Assembly: GCA_964558465.1 (NCBI GenBank)
Contig: CAZLEF010000021.1
Span: 30,352-94,351, forward strand
From: JACJYC01 sp964558465
GTDB lineage: Bacteria; Bacteroidota; Bacteroidia; Chitinophagales; Saprospiraceae
Reading direction: 5' to 3'
DNA length: 64,000 bases
Below the pieces are notes generated by a model. The model was not told the origin of the DNA. It searched no databases and worked only from the letters and a program-made list of their open reading frames with translations. Both the position numbers and the translations under genes were made by a program. How positions within the stretch are numbered: position 1 is the stretch's first letter; each line of letters starts with the position of its first letter. Shown here in pieces: positions 1 through 8,682 of this stretch.

Positions 1-387
1 GGGAAACCGGTGGAAAAAGACAGCCTCGGCCGCATTCGCTACCGCTATGTGGAAGACGACGAAGCCGCCAACCGCGACAACTATAAAAAAGGCGATGCTT
101 ACAACTACCTGGACGGCGACCAGGAATCAGAGGCTTTTTATGACTTTGGCCAACATACGCTGATCAGCGATAATGCCCGCGTTTTCAAAGGCGGATCATG
201 GGCTGACCGCGCTTTCTGGCTTTCCCCGGGTACACGCCGTTTCCTCGATGAGAACAAATCCAGCCGCACGGTCGGATTCCGCTGCGCCATGATCCGCGTG
301 GGCTCGCCTACCGGCAACGAAGAACCCAGCGGCAACCAGTTCAAGACGAAGGCCACCAAGAAAAAACAACAACGGAAATTCAAATAA
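1..387 (+). CDS. gldJ: GldJ-like gliding/T9SS lipoprotein, C-terminal part (5' truncated by window edge)
   Basis: The reading frame is open from base 1 and ends at TAA 387, so only the last 128 codons are present. The stretch GGSWADRAFWLSPGTRRF followed by VGFRCAM (about residues 64-95 of the fragment) is the end of the formylglycine-generating-enzyme/sulfatase-modifying fold that GldJ and GldK share. The gene after it is murF, which is the order known for gldJ in flavobacteria; that context favours GldJ over GldK. GldJ is an outer-membrane lipoprotein that supports gliding and type IX secretion. The last 25 residues are lysine-rich and low in complexity. A hairpin terminator follows 49 bp downstream. 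The N-terminus, with the lipoprotein signal, is outside the window. Confidence 0.75.
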   Translation, partial: GKPVEKDSLGRIRYRYVEDDEAANRDNYKKGDAYNYLDGDQESEAFYDFGQHTLISDNARVFKGGSWADRAFWLSPGTRRFLDENKSSRTVGFRCAMIRVGSPTGNEEPSGNQFKTKATKKKQQRKFK

Positions 388-435
388 ACCTGTTCAAGGT
401 CTTTTCTTCTGACCTGACCTGCACAGCATAAACCA

Positions 436-473
436 GCGGCCCCCGGTTGATCGTTTCAGCCGGGGGCCGCTTC
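436..473 (+). terminator. Intrinsic terminator after gldJ
   Basis: A perfect 11-bp GC-rich inverted repeat (436-446 and 460-470) with a 13-nt loop is followed by a short T-containing tract. It lies 49 bp after the gldJ stop and would end its transcript, separating it from murF. Confidence 0.7.
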
Positions 474-536
474 GTTGTGGCAGAATGACCGGAACTACCA
501 TGTTACCGGACATTTTGCCCTTTTGATTAAAGACGA

Positions 537-645
537 GGAGATTTGGAGATCTGGAGACTTGGAGATCTGGAGATTTGGAGACTTGGAGATTTGGAGATCT
601 GGAGACTTGGAGATCTGAAGACTTGGAGACTTGGAGATTTGGAGA
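537..645 (+). repeat. Octamer array GGAGAYYT, about 13.5 units
   Basis: Thirteen consecutive 8-bp units of the form GGAGATTT, GGAGATCT or GGAGACTT plus a partial unit; one unit carries a substitution (GAAGACTT). The array is in the gldJ-murF gap. It is flanked on both sides by similar sequence (TACCGGA...CCC...TTTGAT, starting near 505 and 667). The same octamer family recurs near 59.6, 63.0 and 63.8 kb. Confidence 0.9.
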
Positions 646-739
646 ACAAAAAATGTTCGGTAGTGTACCGGATTTACCCGTTTGATGAATATCCGGAAAC
701 TTCACCTTAACTTCGCCTTCCGCAAAACGATTGACCCAA

Positions 740-2050
740 ATGGATCTGCGCCGGCTTTACGGATTTTTTCTTGAACACCACCGCATTTGTACCGACTCCC
801 GGAACGTGCAGCCGGGAGATCTCTTTTTTGCACTTAAAGGCGACCGTTTCGACGGCAACCGGTTTGCAGACCTGGCTGTCGGAAAAGGCGCGGCCCTTGT
901 GGTGGTGGATGACCCCGGCGTTGTGAAGGATGATCGCTATTTTTTGACACCAAACGTACTTGAAACGTTACAGGCGCTTGGCCGGTATCATCGCAGGCAA
1001 TTTCAGATCCCGGTTATTGCCATCACCGGTTCCAACGGAAAAACAACGACCAAAGAACTGGTTGCCGCAGTCATGGGCAGTCATTATCCAACCCACTATA
1101 CCAAAGGCAACCTCAATAATCATATCGGCGTCCCCCTGACTTTGCTGGCTCTGGAGCCCGGAGTTGAAGTAGCCATCGTGGAAATGGGCGCCAACCACCA
1201 GGGCGAGATCGACCAGCTTTGCCGGATCGCCGAACCCACCCACGGGCTAATCACCAATATCGGCAAAGCCCATCTGGAAGGGTTCGGGGGCCTGGAAGGC
1301 GTAAAAAAAGGGAAGTCCGAATTGTACCGCTACCTGGCTGAAACCGGAGGTGTGGCTTTCGTCAACCTCGATGAACCGTTCCTTGAAGACCTGGCCGGAC
1401 CGGTGACCAAAAAAGTGACCTACCACAAGAGCGAACATCCCGACCCCCTTCATAAACCCTATGAAGCCCTCCTCATCAGCACCCACCCACAGGTCGAAAC
1501 GGCCTTTTTGAACGAATCAGGCGACCTAACCTATGTCAAAAGCCATCTTGCCGGCAAACACAATTTCAACAATATCATGACGGCAATCGCTGTCGGAAAA
1601 TATTTCAAAGTCCCTTCCGAAAGGATCAAAAAAGCCATTGAAGATTATATCCCCTCCAACAACCGGTCCCAACTCCTTCCCTACGGCAGGCATATGGTTT
1701 ACCTGGATGCATATAACGCCAATCCTTCCAGCATGGTCGAATCCCTGACCAGCTTTCACCGGATGGAGGCCGCCAGAAAAATGGCGATTCTCGGCGATAT
1801 GCTCGAACTGGGTGATGCCGGCCCCGCCGAACACCGCCGTATAGGCGAACTCGCTCATGCTTTTCGCTTTGATGAATTGGTTTTGGTCGGACCCCAATTT
1901 GCCGAAGTTGCCCTTACATTGGGGTTGCGCCATTTTGACAACGCAGAAGACTGCAAAACCTGGTTTCAACCTGGAGACTGGCCCCCCTCGCTCATTCTTT
2001 TGAAAGGGTCCAGGGGGATTGGGCTGGAAAAGGTGGTTTCAATGGATTGA
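740..2050 (+). CDS. murF: UDP-N-acetylmuramoyl-tripeptide--D-alanyl-D-alanine ligase
   Basis: MurF is the cytoplasmic ligase that adds D-Ala-D-Ala to UDP-MurNAc-tripeptide, the last cytoplasmic step in making the peptidoglycan pentapeptide. The Mur ligase order is visible: an N-terminal substrate domain with TDSR and GDLFFALKGDRFDG (about residues 16-37), the ATP-binding loop TGSNGKTTTKEL (about 96-107), a central domain with the EMGANHQGEI motif, and a C-terminal domain with DAYNANPSSM and ILGDMLELG. The length of 436 aa is normal. ATG 740 is preferred over an in-frame TTG at 731 because homologues begin just before the LY..FL..H segment. It follows gldJ on the same strand across a terminator and repeat array, so it probably has its own promoter. 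Confidence 0.95.
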   Translation: MDLRRLYGFFLEHHRICTDSRNVQPGDLFFALKGDRFDGNRFADLAVGKGAALVVVDDPGVVKDDRYFLTPNVLETLQALGRYHRRQFQIPVIAITGSNGKTTTKELVAAVMGSHYPTHYTKGNLNNHIGVPLTLLALEPGVEVAIVEMGANHQGEIDQLCRIAEPTHGLITNIGKAHLEGFGGLEGVKKGKSELYRYLAETGGVAFVNLDEPFLEDLAGPVTKKVTYHKSEHPDPLHKPYEALLISTHPQVETAFLNESGDLTYVKSHLAGKHNFNNIMTAIAVGKYFKVPSERIKKAIEDYIPSNNRSQLLPYGRHMVYLDAYNANPSSMVESLTSFHRMEAARKMAILGDMLELGDAGPAEHRRIGELAHAFRFDELVLVGPQFAEVALTLGLRHFDNAEDCKTWFQPGDWPPSLILLKGSRGIGLEKVVSMD

Positions 2051-2086
2051 TCCGATTGGTTGGATTCCTCGCATCAACAAATCAAT

Positions 2087-2504
2087 CACGCCGATGGCGC
2101 ATTGGCGTCAACTTAAGAAAAATATATACGTAATACATAAATCTGTTTAGGCCTAAAAACATGAAATATTATCACCTTGATAAGTTTTATTTGTTTCGTG
2201 GGGTAAATACACCAGGTATTCCTTTCTTCAGGGGCAGGATGGCTTCGCATCCTGCCGATACGTGGATATTTCCACCACGACCTGTCCCGCAAGGCGGGAT
2301 AAGATACATAGAAAACATAAGAAGTAATTGATCAATGCCAAAGGCATTGATCAATTACGCCTTTCTATTGTGATCTTATGTATCTTATCCCGCCTTGCGG
2401 GACAGGTCGTGGTGAAAAAAAAAATAACTTTATTTGTTAATCAGTTGTATTTGGAATAATCATATGATTTAAAATTAAGTTGACGCCCATGCGCCGATGG
2501 CGTG
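2087..2504. mobile_element. MITE-like non-coding palindromic element
   Basis: A 418-bp gene-free block bounded by 30-bp inverted repeats (2087-2116 and 2475-2504, 26 of 30 positions matching). Inside are a hairpin at 2233-2256 (9-bp stem), a perfect 38-bp inverted repeat (2273-2310 with 2377-2414), and a perfect 16-bp inverted repeat (2324-2339 with 2343-2358) nested in its loop. The interior is AT-rich and has no ORF of note. No clear target-site duplication is visible, so mobility is inferred from the structure only. Part of the inner repeat recurs at 25797-25820. Confidence 0.5.
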
Positions 2505-2515
2505 GCACGCACACC

Positions 2516-2543
2516 AACAAATCAACAAATCAACAAATCAACA
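2516..2543 (+). repeat. Octamer AACAAATC x3.5
   Basis: Three exact copies of AACAAATC plus a partial copy lie just outside the right end of the palindromic element. A related AACAAATC is present just outside the left end, near 2077. This may be a short tandem repeat into which the element inserted. Confidence 0.7.
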
Positions 2544-2604
2544 TCCCCGCCCTTTGGCAAATTCACAAATTCATCTCATCTTTAACATACAAAACCTGAA
2601 ACCG

Positions 2605-4290
2605 ATGTCAAAATCCAATGCTTTTGCCTGTTTCTTCCTGTTGGTCCTTTTCCTGGGATGCAAATCCGCGCCCAAAACAACGTACGATCTGGTGATCCGG
2701 AATGCCGCTATTTACGACGGTACCGGGAAACCGCCCTACAGCGGGGCGATTGCCGTCAATGCCGATACGATCGCGGCGATCGGCGATATCGGAGATGCGG
2801 TTGGCGAACTGGAGGTTGATGCCAAAGGGCAGGCATTGGCGCCCGGATTCATCAACATGCTCAGTTGGGCGACTGAAAGCCTGATTGCAGACGGTCGTGG
2901 GATGAGCGATATCAAACAAGGTGTAACGCTGGAAGTGATGGGCGAAGGCATGTCGATGGGCCCCCTTAACGACAAAATGAAAAAAGAATTCAAGGACGCT
3001 CAAGCGGACATTAAATTCGATATTACCTGGACAACCCTCGGCGAATACCTGAGTTACCTCGAAAAAAAGGGCGTTTCACCGAATGTGGCTTCTTTTGTAG
3101 GCGCCACAACCGTCCGGGTGCATGAGCTCGGGTACGAAGACCGCCCCCCGACCCCTGAAGAACTGGCCCGGATGCAGGACCTGGTGCGCCAGGCGATGGA
3201 AGAAGGCGCTATGGGCGTGGGTTCCTCGCTCATTTATGCCCCCGCTTTTTACGCCAAAACAGATGAACTGATCGCGCTTTGTCAGGCTGCTGCACCTTAT
3301 GGCGGCATGTACATTACCCATATGCGCAGCGAAGGCAACAAGTTCCTGGAAGCGGTGGACGAGGTGATCCGCATCTCCAAAGAAGGCGGCTTGCCGGCGG
3401 AAATTTACCACCTGAAAGCCGGCGGACAGACCAACTGGCCGAAAATGGACCAGGCGATCGCCAAAATTGACAGCGCCCGCCGCGCCGGCCTGAAGATTAC
3501 GGCAGATATGTATACTTATATCGCCGGCGCTACCGGTCTGGACGCTTCCATGCCGCCCTGGGTGCAGGAGGGCGGATATGCCGAATGGGCCAAACGCCTG
3601 CAGGATCCGGCCATCCGGAAAAGAGTGAAAGCCGAAATGAAAACCGATGCCCAGGACTGGGAGAACCTGTATTTCGCGGCCGGGTCGGCCGAACGGTTGC
3701 TCCTGGTCGGGTTTAAAGCCGACAGCCTCAAGAAATACACCGGCCAAACCCTGGCCGAAGTAGCCCAAATCAGGGGAACTGACCCGGAAGATACGGCAAT
3801 GGACCTGGTTGTACAGGACGGCAGCCGGGTAGGCACGGTTTATTTCCTGATGTCGGAAGACAATATCCGGAAACAGATCGCCCTGCCCTGGCTCAGTTTC
3901 GGCTCCGACGCGGAAGCCCCCGCTACGGAAGGCGACTTTCTCAAATCCAGCACCCACCCGAGGGCCTACGGCAACTTCGCCAGGCTGTTGGGCAAATACG
4001 TGCGGGAAGACCAGATCATCACCCTCCAGGAAGCCGTCCGGAAACTGACCTCCCTGCCCGCTGAAAACCTGAAACTCCAAAAACGCGGCCTGCTCCAGCC
4101 CGGCTATTACGCCGATCTGGTGGTATTTGATCCGGCAACGATTCAGGATCACGCTACCTTCGAACAACCCCACCAGTATGCTACCGGCGTCACCCATGTG
4201 TTTGTCAACGGGGTCCAGGTATTAAAGGACGGGGAACATACCGGGGCTACGCCGGGACGATTTTTGAAAGGACCGGGATGGAAGGAGTAA
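2605..4290 (+). CDS. Amidohydrolase-superfamily lipoprotein (D-aminoacylase-like)
   Basis: Predicted secreted lipoprotein of the N-acyl-D-amino-acid deacylase branch of the amidohydrolases, 561 aa. ATG 2605 gives a lipoprotein signal with lipobox LFLGC, so Cys18 would be the lipidated residue; longer in-frame extensions upstream run through repeat sequence and are rejected. The amidohydrolase start is seen as LVIRNAAIYDGTG, and the C-terminal D-aminoacylase signature as SFGSDAEAP followed by STHPRAYGNFARLLGKYVRE. The segment that normally reads PGFIDxHxH is PGFINMLSWATES here, so the usual first metal-binding pair is missing; THMR and YHLKAGG are kept. The sulfatase gene starts 43 bp downstream and is probably in the same operon. 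The substrate cannot be told from the sequence. Confidence 0.8.
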   Translation: MSKSNAFACFFLLVLFLGCKSAPKTTYDLVIRNAAIYDGTGKPPYSGAIAVNADTIAAIGDIGDAVGELEVDAKGQALAPGFINMLSWATESLIADGRGMSDIKQGVTLEVMGEGMSMGPLNDKMKKEFKDAQADIKFDITWTTLGEYLSYLEKKGVSPNVASFVGATTVRVHELGYEDRPPTPEELARMQDLVRQAMEEGAMGVGSSLIYAPAFYAKTDELIALCQAAAPYGGMYITHMRSEGNKFLEAVDEVIRISKEGGLPAEIYHLKAGGQTNWPKMDQAIAKIDSARRAGLKITADMYTYIAGATGLDASMPPWVQEGGYAEWAKRLQDPAIRKRVKAEMKTDAQDWENLYFAAGSAERLLLVGFKADSLKKYTGQTLAEVAQIRGTDPEDTAMDLVVQDGSRVGTVYFLMSEDNIRKQIALPWLSFGSDAEAPATEGDFLKSSTHPRAYGNFARLLGKYVREDQIITLQEAVRKLTSLPAENLKLQKRGLLQPGYYADLVVFDPATIQDHATFEQPHQYATGVTHVFVNGVQVLKDGEHTGATPGRFLKGPGWKE

Positions 4291-4333
4291 TATTTTTTCC
4301 TAAAGCATTCGCTCGCTCATTAACTTAACAGAT

Positions 4334-5893
4334 ATGAAATCAACCTTTCTTTTAATGCTGCTCGTCCCGGTTTGCGCAACAACTGGTTTTTCACAGAACA
4401 CCACCCGCCCCAATATCCTCTTTATCATGACCGACGACCACGCCAACCGGGCCATGAGTTGTTACGGAGGCGACCTGGTGCAAACCCCCAATATGGACCG
4501 CATTGCCAACGAAGGCATGCGTTTCGACAACAGCTTTGTCACCAATTCCATCTGTGCGCCCAGCAGGGCGGTCATGCTCACCGGCAAATACAGCCACCTC
4601 AACGGCCTGCGGGATAACCGGGATGAATTTGACGGCAGCCAGCAAACCTTTGTCAAATTGTTGCGGGAGGCCGGTTATTTTACAGCCATGGTAGGTAAAT
4701 GGCACCTCAAAACCCAGCCCACGGGCTTTGATTACTGGAATGTGCTCATCGACCAGGGCGAATACTACAACCCCCGGCTGATCGAGATGGGGGATACCGC
4801 CCGGGTAGAAGGTTATACAACAACGGTGGTGACGGATATCGCCCTGAAAACCCTGGAATCCAGAGACCCCGGAAAACCGTTCTGTCTGCTTTTACACCAC
4901 AAGGCGCCCCACCGCAACTGGATGCCGGACGCCAAACATCTTTCTCTGTTTGAGGACGAGACGATCCCCTTGCCCGCTACCTTTCACGACGATTATGCTA
5001 CCCGTTCTGCCGCCGCAAACGAACAGGATATGCGGATCGAGGATATGTTCATGTCTTATGATATGAAGTTGATGCCTGAAGACTACGGCAAAGAGACCGG
5101 TACCGGAGGCGGAAGCGCCCGGTATAATCCGGAAAGAGACTGGCAGAGCGCTTACCATGGCATGACCCCCGATCAGCGCGCCGCCTGGGACGCCCATTAT
5201 GATAACATGCGCAAGGCTTTCCGGGAAGAAAAACCCGAAGGGAACGCCCTTGCCGAGTGGAAATACCAGCGATATATAAAGGATTATCTCCGTTGTGTGG
5301 TTTCGGTGGATGAGAACATCGGCCGGGTTCTGGACTATCTGGACGCGAACGGCCTGACCGAAAACACCATCGTGGTGTATACTTCCGATCAGGGTTTTTA
5401 CCTGGGCGAACACGGGTGGTTCGACAAAAGGTTCATGTACGAACCTTCCTTCAGAATGCCTCTGGTCATGCGGTATCCAAAGGCCGTCAAGCCGGGCCGG
5501 GTTTCAAACCAGATGGCGCTGAACCTCGATTTTGCACCCACCTTCCTCGATTATGCCGGCGTACAAATCCCGGCGGATATGCAGGGGCGCTCCCTGCGTC
5601 CGATCCTGGAAAATAAAAAGGCAAAATCCTGGCGCAAATCCAGCTATTACCATTATTACGAGTATCCGCACGGATGGCATAAAGTGAAGCGGCACTACGG
5701 CATCCGGACCAACAGGTACAAACTGATCCATTTTTACAATGATATCGACGCCTGGGAATTATACGACCTGAAGAAAGATCCGGACGAACTGACCAACCTG
5801 GCCGGAAACACCAAATACGCTGGGAAGGTTCGTAAACTTCGGAATCAATTGGAGCAGTTGAGAGTGGAACTGAAAGTGCCGGAAGACCGGTGA
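4334..5893 (+). CDS. Secreted sulfatase (alkaline phosphatase superfamily)
   Basis: Type I sulfatase that hydrolyses sulfate esters, 519 aa, with an N-terminal signal peptide (about residues 1-20) for export. The sulfatase signature is CAPSR at residues 74-78 followed by TG at 83-84; Cys74 is the residue converted to formylglycine by a maturase. Metal-binding Asp34-Asp35 follow the first strand (NILFIMTDDH), and the second metal-site block is VVYTSDQGFYLGEHGWFDKR (about 351-370). Bacteroidota carry many such enzymes for sulfated polysaccharides, but no susCD pair or glycosidase lies next to this one. It follows the amidohydrolase by 43 bp and is likely cotranscribed with it. The natural ester is unknown. 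Confidence 0.9.
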   Translation: MKSTFLLMLLVPVCATTGFSQNTTRPNILFIMTDDHANRAMSCYGGDLVQTPNMDRIANEGMRFDNSFVTNSICAPSRAVMLTGKYSHLNGLRDNRDEFDGSQQTFVKLLREAGYFTAMVGKWHLKTQPTGFDYWNVLIDQGEYYNPRLIEMGDTARVEGYTTTVVTDIALKTLESRDPGKPFCLLLHHKAPHRNWMPDAKHLSLFEDETIPLPATFHDDYATRSAAANEQDMRIEDMFMSYDMKLMPEDYGKETGTGGGSARYNPERDWQSAYHGMTPDQRAAWDAHYDNMRKAFREEKPEGNALAEWKYQRYIKDYLRCVVSVDENIGRVLDYLDANGLTENTIVVYTSDQGFYLGEHGWFDKRFMYEPSFRMPLVMRYPKAVKPGRVSNQMALNLDFAPTFLDYAGVQIPADMQGRSLRPILENKKAKSWRKSSYYHYYEYPHGWHKVKRHYGIRTNRYKLIHFYNDIDAWELYDLKKDPDELTNLAGNTKYAGKVRKLRNQLEQLRVELKVPEDR

Positions 5894-5954
5894 GTTCATC
5901 CGGTTCCTAAGTCGTCAGTCAAACGAAAGCTGATAAGTTGCCAGTATTAAAATC

Positions 5955-5976
5955 AACTGCCAACTGAAAACTAAGG
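5955..5976 (-). repeat. Degenerate CAGTYNN heptamers (3 units)
   Basis: Read on the minus strand this is TAGTTTT, CAGTTGG, CAGTTGA. It lies 19 bp past the stop of the minus-strand oxidoreductase, in that gene's sense direction. It is a weak member of the heptamer family seen elsewhere in the window. Confidence 0.4.
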
Positions 5977-5995
5977 CCCTCCCGGGGATTCCGGC

Positions 5996-7402
5996 TCAAG
6001 GCCGCTTCGCCATCGGTTTCAGGTCTGTCAGTTCTTCAATCCGGACGCTTCGTTTTTCATCGATGCTCTTGCGGGCTGCAATGCCGATGAGGATGGACAT
6101 GGCGCCGTCCCGTGTGCCTGCCATATGCTTATAGGGGTCGGGGCCGTTTGGATTCCGAAAAATCATATCGTGCAGGCGTTGGTCGCCGCCACCGTGGCCG
6201 CTTTGGTATCGAGGGACCTTGACCGATTCGTAGGTTGCGGCAAAGTTGTCCATAATGGTGATCTCGTCGTAGTCGGCGGGTTTTTCCGCTGCGCCTTGCG
6301 TCATTTCCAATGTGTGCCGCTCGGCCTGGTTGACCGGTTCGATTTTGCCCGGCTGAAAAGGGATATCCTCCCAGGTGTCCAGGCGGCCCTTCATGCCGTT
6401 GAAGGCGATGCGCCATCCCTCATAGGGTGAATAGGTGGTGAGGGAATAATTCACCGTCACCCCGTTGGCGTAAAGGATCTGCGCCGACATTTTGTCAAAA
6501 ATATCAATTTCCGTTCGCCAGAGGCAGTTGTCCCGGATATAGCCGTCGTGGTGTTCGTGATCGGCATACAGCTCTTTGGATATGCGGTCTTCATGGATGT
6601 CCCAGTAAAATTTGCAATAGTCTTTGTGTTGGCACCCTCTGCATTTTGATCCCCTGAAAGCGTTGTTTTTGCCGTAATGCTCCAATTGTCCGTAGGCCAT
6701 GACCTCTACCGGGTCGGAGTCGAGCCACCAGTTCAGCAAGTCGAAATGGTGGGTGGCTTTATGGACCAGCAAGGTTCCCCCTTTTGCCCTGAGTCCGTGC
6801 CAGCGCCGGAAATAAGACGCCCCGTGGTACACATTGAGGTACCAGTTAAAATCGACGGAAGTGATTCGTCCGACCCGTTCTTTTGCCAACAATTCTTTTA
6901 CCTGGGTGGCATGGTAACTGTGCCGGTAGTTAAACCCGACGATCACTTTTCTGCCGGTTCGCTTTTCCGCATCGAGTATAGCCTGGCATTTGACCTCATC
7001 GGTGGTCATGGGTTTCTCGGTTATGATGTGGGCGCCCATTTCCAGGCCTTTAATGATAAACTCGTGGTGGGTGGCGTCGACTGTTGTGACAATGAGCATT
7101 TCCGGTTTCTCGACCCGCATCATGGCCTCAAAATCCGTATAGGTTTTACAATTGGCGCCCATCGTTTTCCGGGCATATTCCAACCTGCCGGGATTGATAT
7201 CACATAATCCGACAAATTCCACCAGGTCGCCGTGGGTTTTCAGCAAGGTTTCACCCCAGAAAAAGGCGCCCCGGATCCCGGTACCGACCATTGCTATACG
7301 TTTTTTCGCCATCGGGGTTTTGGTCAGTGCCTGAAGAGGATTACTGGCCAGGATGCCCGCTGCAACAGCAGAAGAGTTCTGGATAAAAGTTCTTCTTTTC
7401 AT
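5996..7402 (-). CDS. Gfo/Idh/MocA-family oxidoreductase, exported
   Basis: NAD(P)-dependent oxidoreductase of the glucose-fructose oxidoreductase/inositol dehydrogenase family, 468 aa. The start at 7402 gives a twin-arginine-like leader (MKRRTF, then a hydrophobic AGILASNPLQAL); ATG 7420 would add six residues. The Rossmann motif is MVGTGIRGAFF (about 38-48) and the family EKP motif is at 129-131. An unusual cysteine cluster, CRGCQHKDYC (about 251-260), could bind a metal. A longer in-frame reading extends to 7873 but shows no family similarity and overlaps the accA promoter region. The gene converges on the sulfatase. Members of this family often act on sugars; the substrate here is unknown. 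Confidence 0.8.
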   Translation of the reverse strand: MKRRTFIQNSSAVAAGILASNPLQALTKTPMAKKRIAMVGTGIRGAFFWGETLLKTHGDLVEFVGLCDINPGRLEYARKTMGANCKTYTDFEAMMRVEKPEMLIVTTVDATHHEFIIKGLEMGAHIITEKPMTTDEVKCQAILDAEKRTGRKVIVGFNYRHSYHATQVKELLAKERVGRITSVDFNWYLNVYHGASYFRRWHGLRAKGGTLLVHKATHHFDLLNWWLDSDPVEVMAYGQLEHYGKNNAFRGSKCRGCQHKDYCKFYWDIHEDRISKELYADHEHHDGYIRDNCLWRTEIDIFDKMSAQILYANGVTVNYSLTTYSPYEGWRIAFNGMKGRLDTWEDIPFQPGKIEPVNQAERHTLEMTQGAAEKPADYDEITIMDNFAATYESVKVPRYQSGHGGGDQRLHDMIFRNPNGPDPYKHMAGTRDGAMSILIGIAARKSIDEKRSVRIEELTDLKPMAKRP

Positions 7403-7641
7403 CGTAAAATGGTTTGTCATCCCGGCAGAAAGACCGATGAGAGATTTATATTCAGCAGGTAAATTACAAAAAACGGGAAAAACAGGACCAAAAATCTGAT
7501 AGCGGGTAAAAAGAAGGAAAAAAACAGACCGGTCAACCGGTTGGGTGCAGGACGCGGCGTTTTTTTTAAAACACACCCCCTGTTCATCTGCCGCTGTCAA
7601 AAAATTCCAGGCATCCTTCCAGTTCTTATCCAGCTTATTGC

Positions 7642-7649
7642 TACCTTTG
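7642..7649 (+). promoter_or_regulatory. -7 box TACCTTTG of the accA promoter
   Basis: Exact match to the Bacteroidota housekeeping -7 consensus TAnnTTTG, 32 bp before the accA ATG. A clear -33 element is not obvious. Confidence 0.5.
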
Positions 7650-7681
7650 CATTTCAAAATTGACAAACCAAACCATCGAAT

Positions 7682-8653
7682 ATGGTTTTCCTGGAATTTG
7701 AGAAACCCTTGGAAAAGTTGTACGAGCAACTTGAAAAGATCAAACAGGTAGAGGAGGAAGGCATAGTTGACGTTTCGGACACCATCAAGGAACTGGAAAA
7801 CAAGATTAAAAGCACCCGGAAGGAGATCTATGCAAACCTTACGGGATGGCAAAGGGTGCAGCTTTCGCGGCACCCCGAACGCCCTTATACCTTATTTTAT
7901 ATCAACCAGATGTGCCGGAAGTTTGTAGAACTGCACGGCGATCGCTGCGTTAAAGACGACAAGGCCATCATTGGCGGGCTGGCCAACCTCGACGGGCAAT
8001 CCGTGGTCATCCTGGGCCACCAGAAAGGGGTGAATACCAAAATGCGGCAATACCGCAATTTCGGCATGGCCAACCCCGAAGGTTACCGCAAGGCATTGCG
8101 CCTGATGAAACTGGCTGAACGATTTAACTTTCCTGTTATCACGCTGATCGATACCCCGGGCGCTTTTCCCGGGCTGGAAGCCGAAGAACGCGGCCAGGCG
8201 GAAGCCATTGCCCGCAACCTCTTTGAAATGGCGCAACTGACCGTGCCCATCGTCTGTGTTGTTATCGGAGAAGGCGCTTCCGGCGGCGCAATCGGAATCG
8301 GGGTAGGCGACCGGGTGTATATGCTCGAAAATACCTGGTACTCGGTGATTTCCCCCGAATCCTGTTCCTCCATCTTGTGGCATAGCTGGGATTACAAAGA
8401 GCAGGCTGCCGAAGCGCTTCAACTCACTGCCGACCATATGTTCAACGCAGGGCTGATCGACGGTATCATCAAAGAGCCCACCGGCGGCGCACAGGCCAAC
8501 CCCGAGGAAATGGCCAAACTGCTCAAGCGGCAGATCAAAAAAGCGCTTGCCGAAGTGCAGGATATGGACCCTGAAGAAAGAGTGGAAGCCCGCATCAATA
8601 AATATGCCGCCATGGGCGTTTATGAAAGAGTGACCCCGGATCCGGTTAAATAA
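7682..8653 (+). CDS. accA: Acetyl-CoA carboxylase carboxyltransferase subunit alpha
   Basis: AccA, 323 aa, is the alpha half of the carboxyltransferase that moves carboxyl from biotin to acetyl-CoA to make malonyl-CoA in fatty acid synthesis. The length and order match the family: an N-terminal helical part (FEKPLEKLYEQLE, IKELENKI), then the carboxyltransferase core with RHPERPYTL, FVELHGDR, GHQKG, NFGMANPEGYRKALRLM, DTPGAFPG, IGEGASGGAIGIGVGD and the SPESCSSILW block near residue 220. A -7 box lies 32 bp upstream. It is the first gene of a compact set with the DUF6913 gene (29-bp gap) and dapA. The beta subunit is not in the window. Confidence 0.97.
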   Translation: MVFLEFEKPLEKLYEQLEKIKQVEEEGIVDVSDTIKELENKIKSTRKEIYANLTGWQRVQLSRHPERPYTLFYINQMCRKFVELHGDRCVKDDKAIIGGLANLDGQSVVILGHQKGVNTKMRQYRNFGMANPEGYRKALRLMKLAERFNFPVITLIDTPGAFPGLEAEERGQAEAIARNLFEMAQLTVPIVCVVIGEGASGGAIGIGVGDRVYMLENTWYSVISPESCSSILWHSWDYKEQAAEALQLTADHMFNAGLIDGIIKEPTGGAQANPEEMAKLLKRQIKKALAEVQDMDPEERVEARINKYAAMGVYERVTPDPVK

Positions 8654-8682
8654 AGATACTCCATTAATCCAGCGCACGTACT

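Noticed and set aside
2273..2414. Integron attC site or Rho-independent terminator
   Set aside because: The stem is a perfect, symmetric 38-bp repeat with no attC core sites, integrase or cassette genes, and there is no T-run after it.
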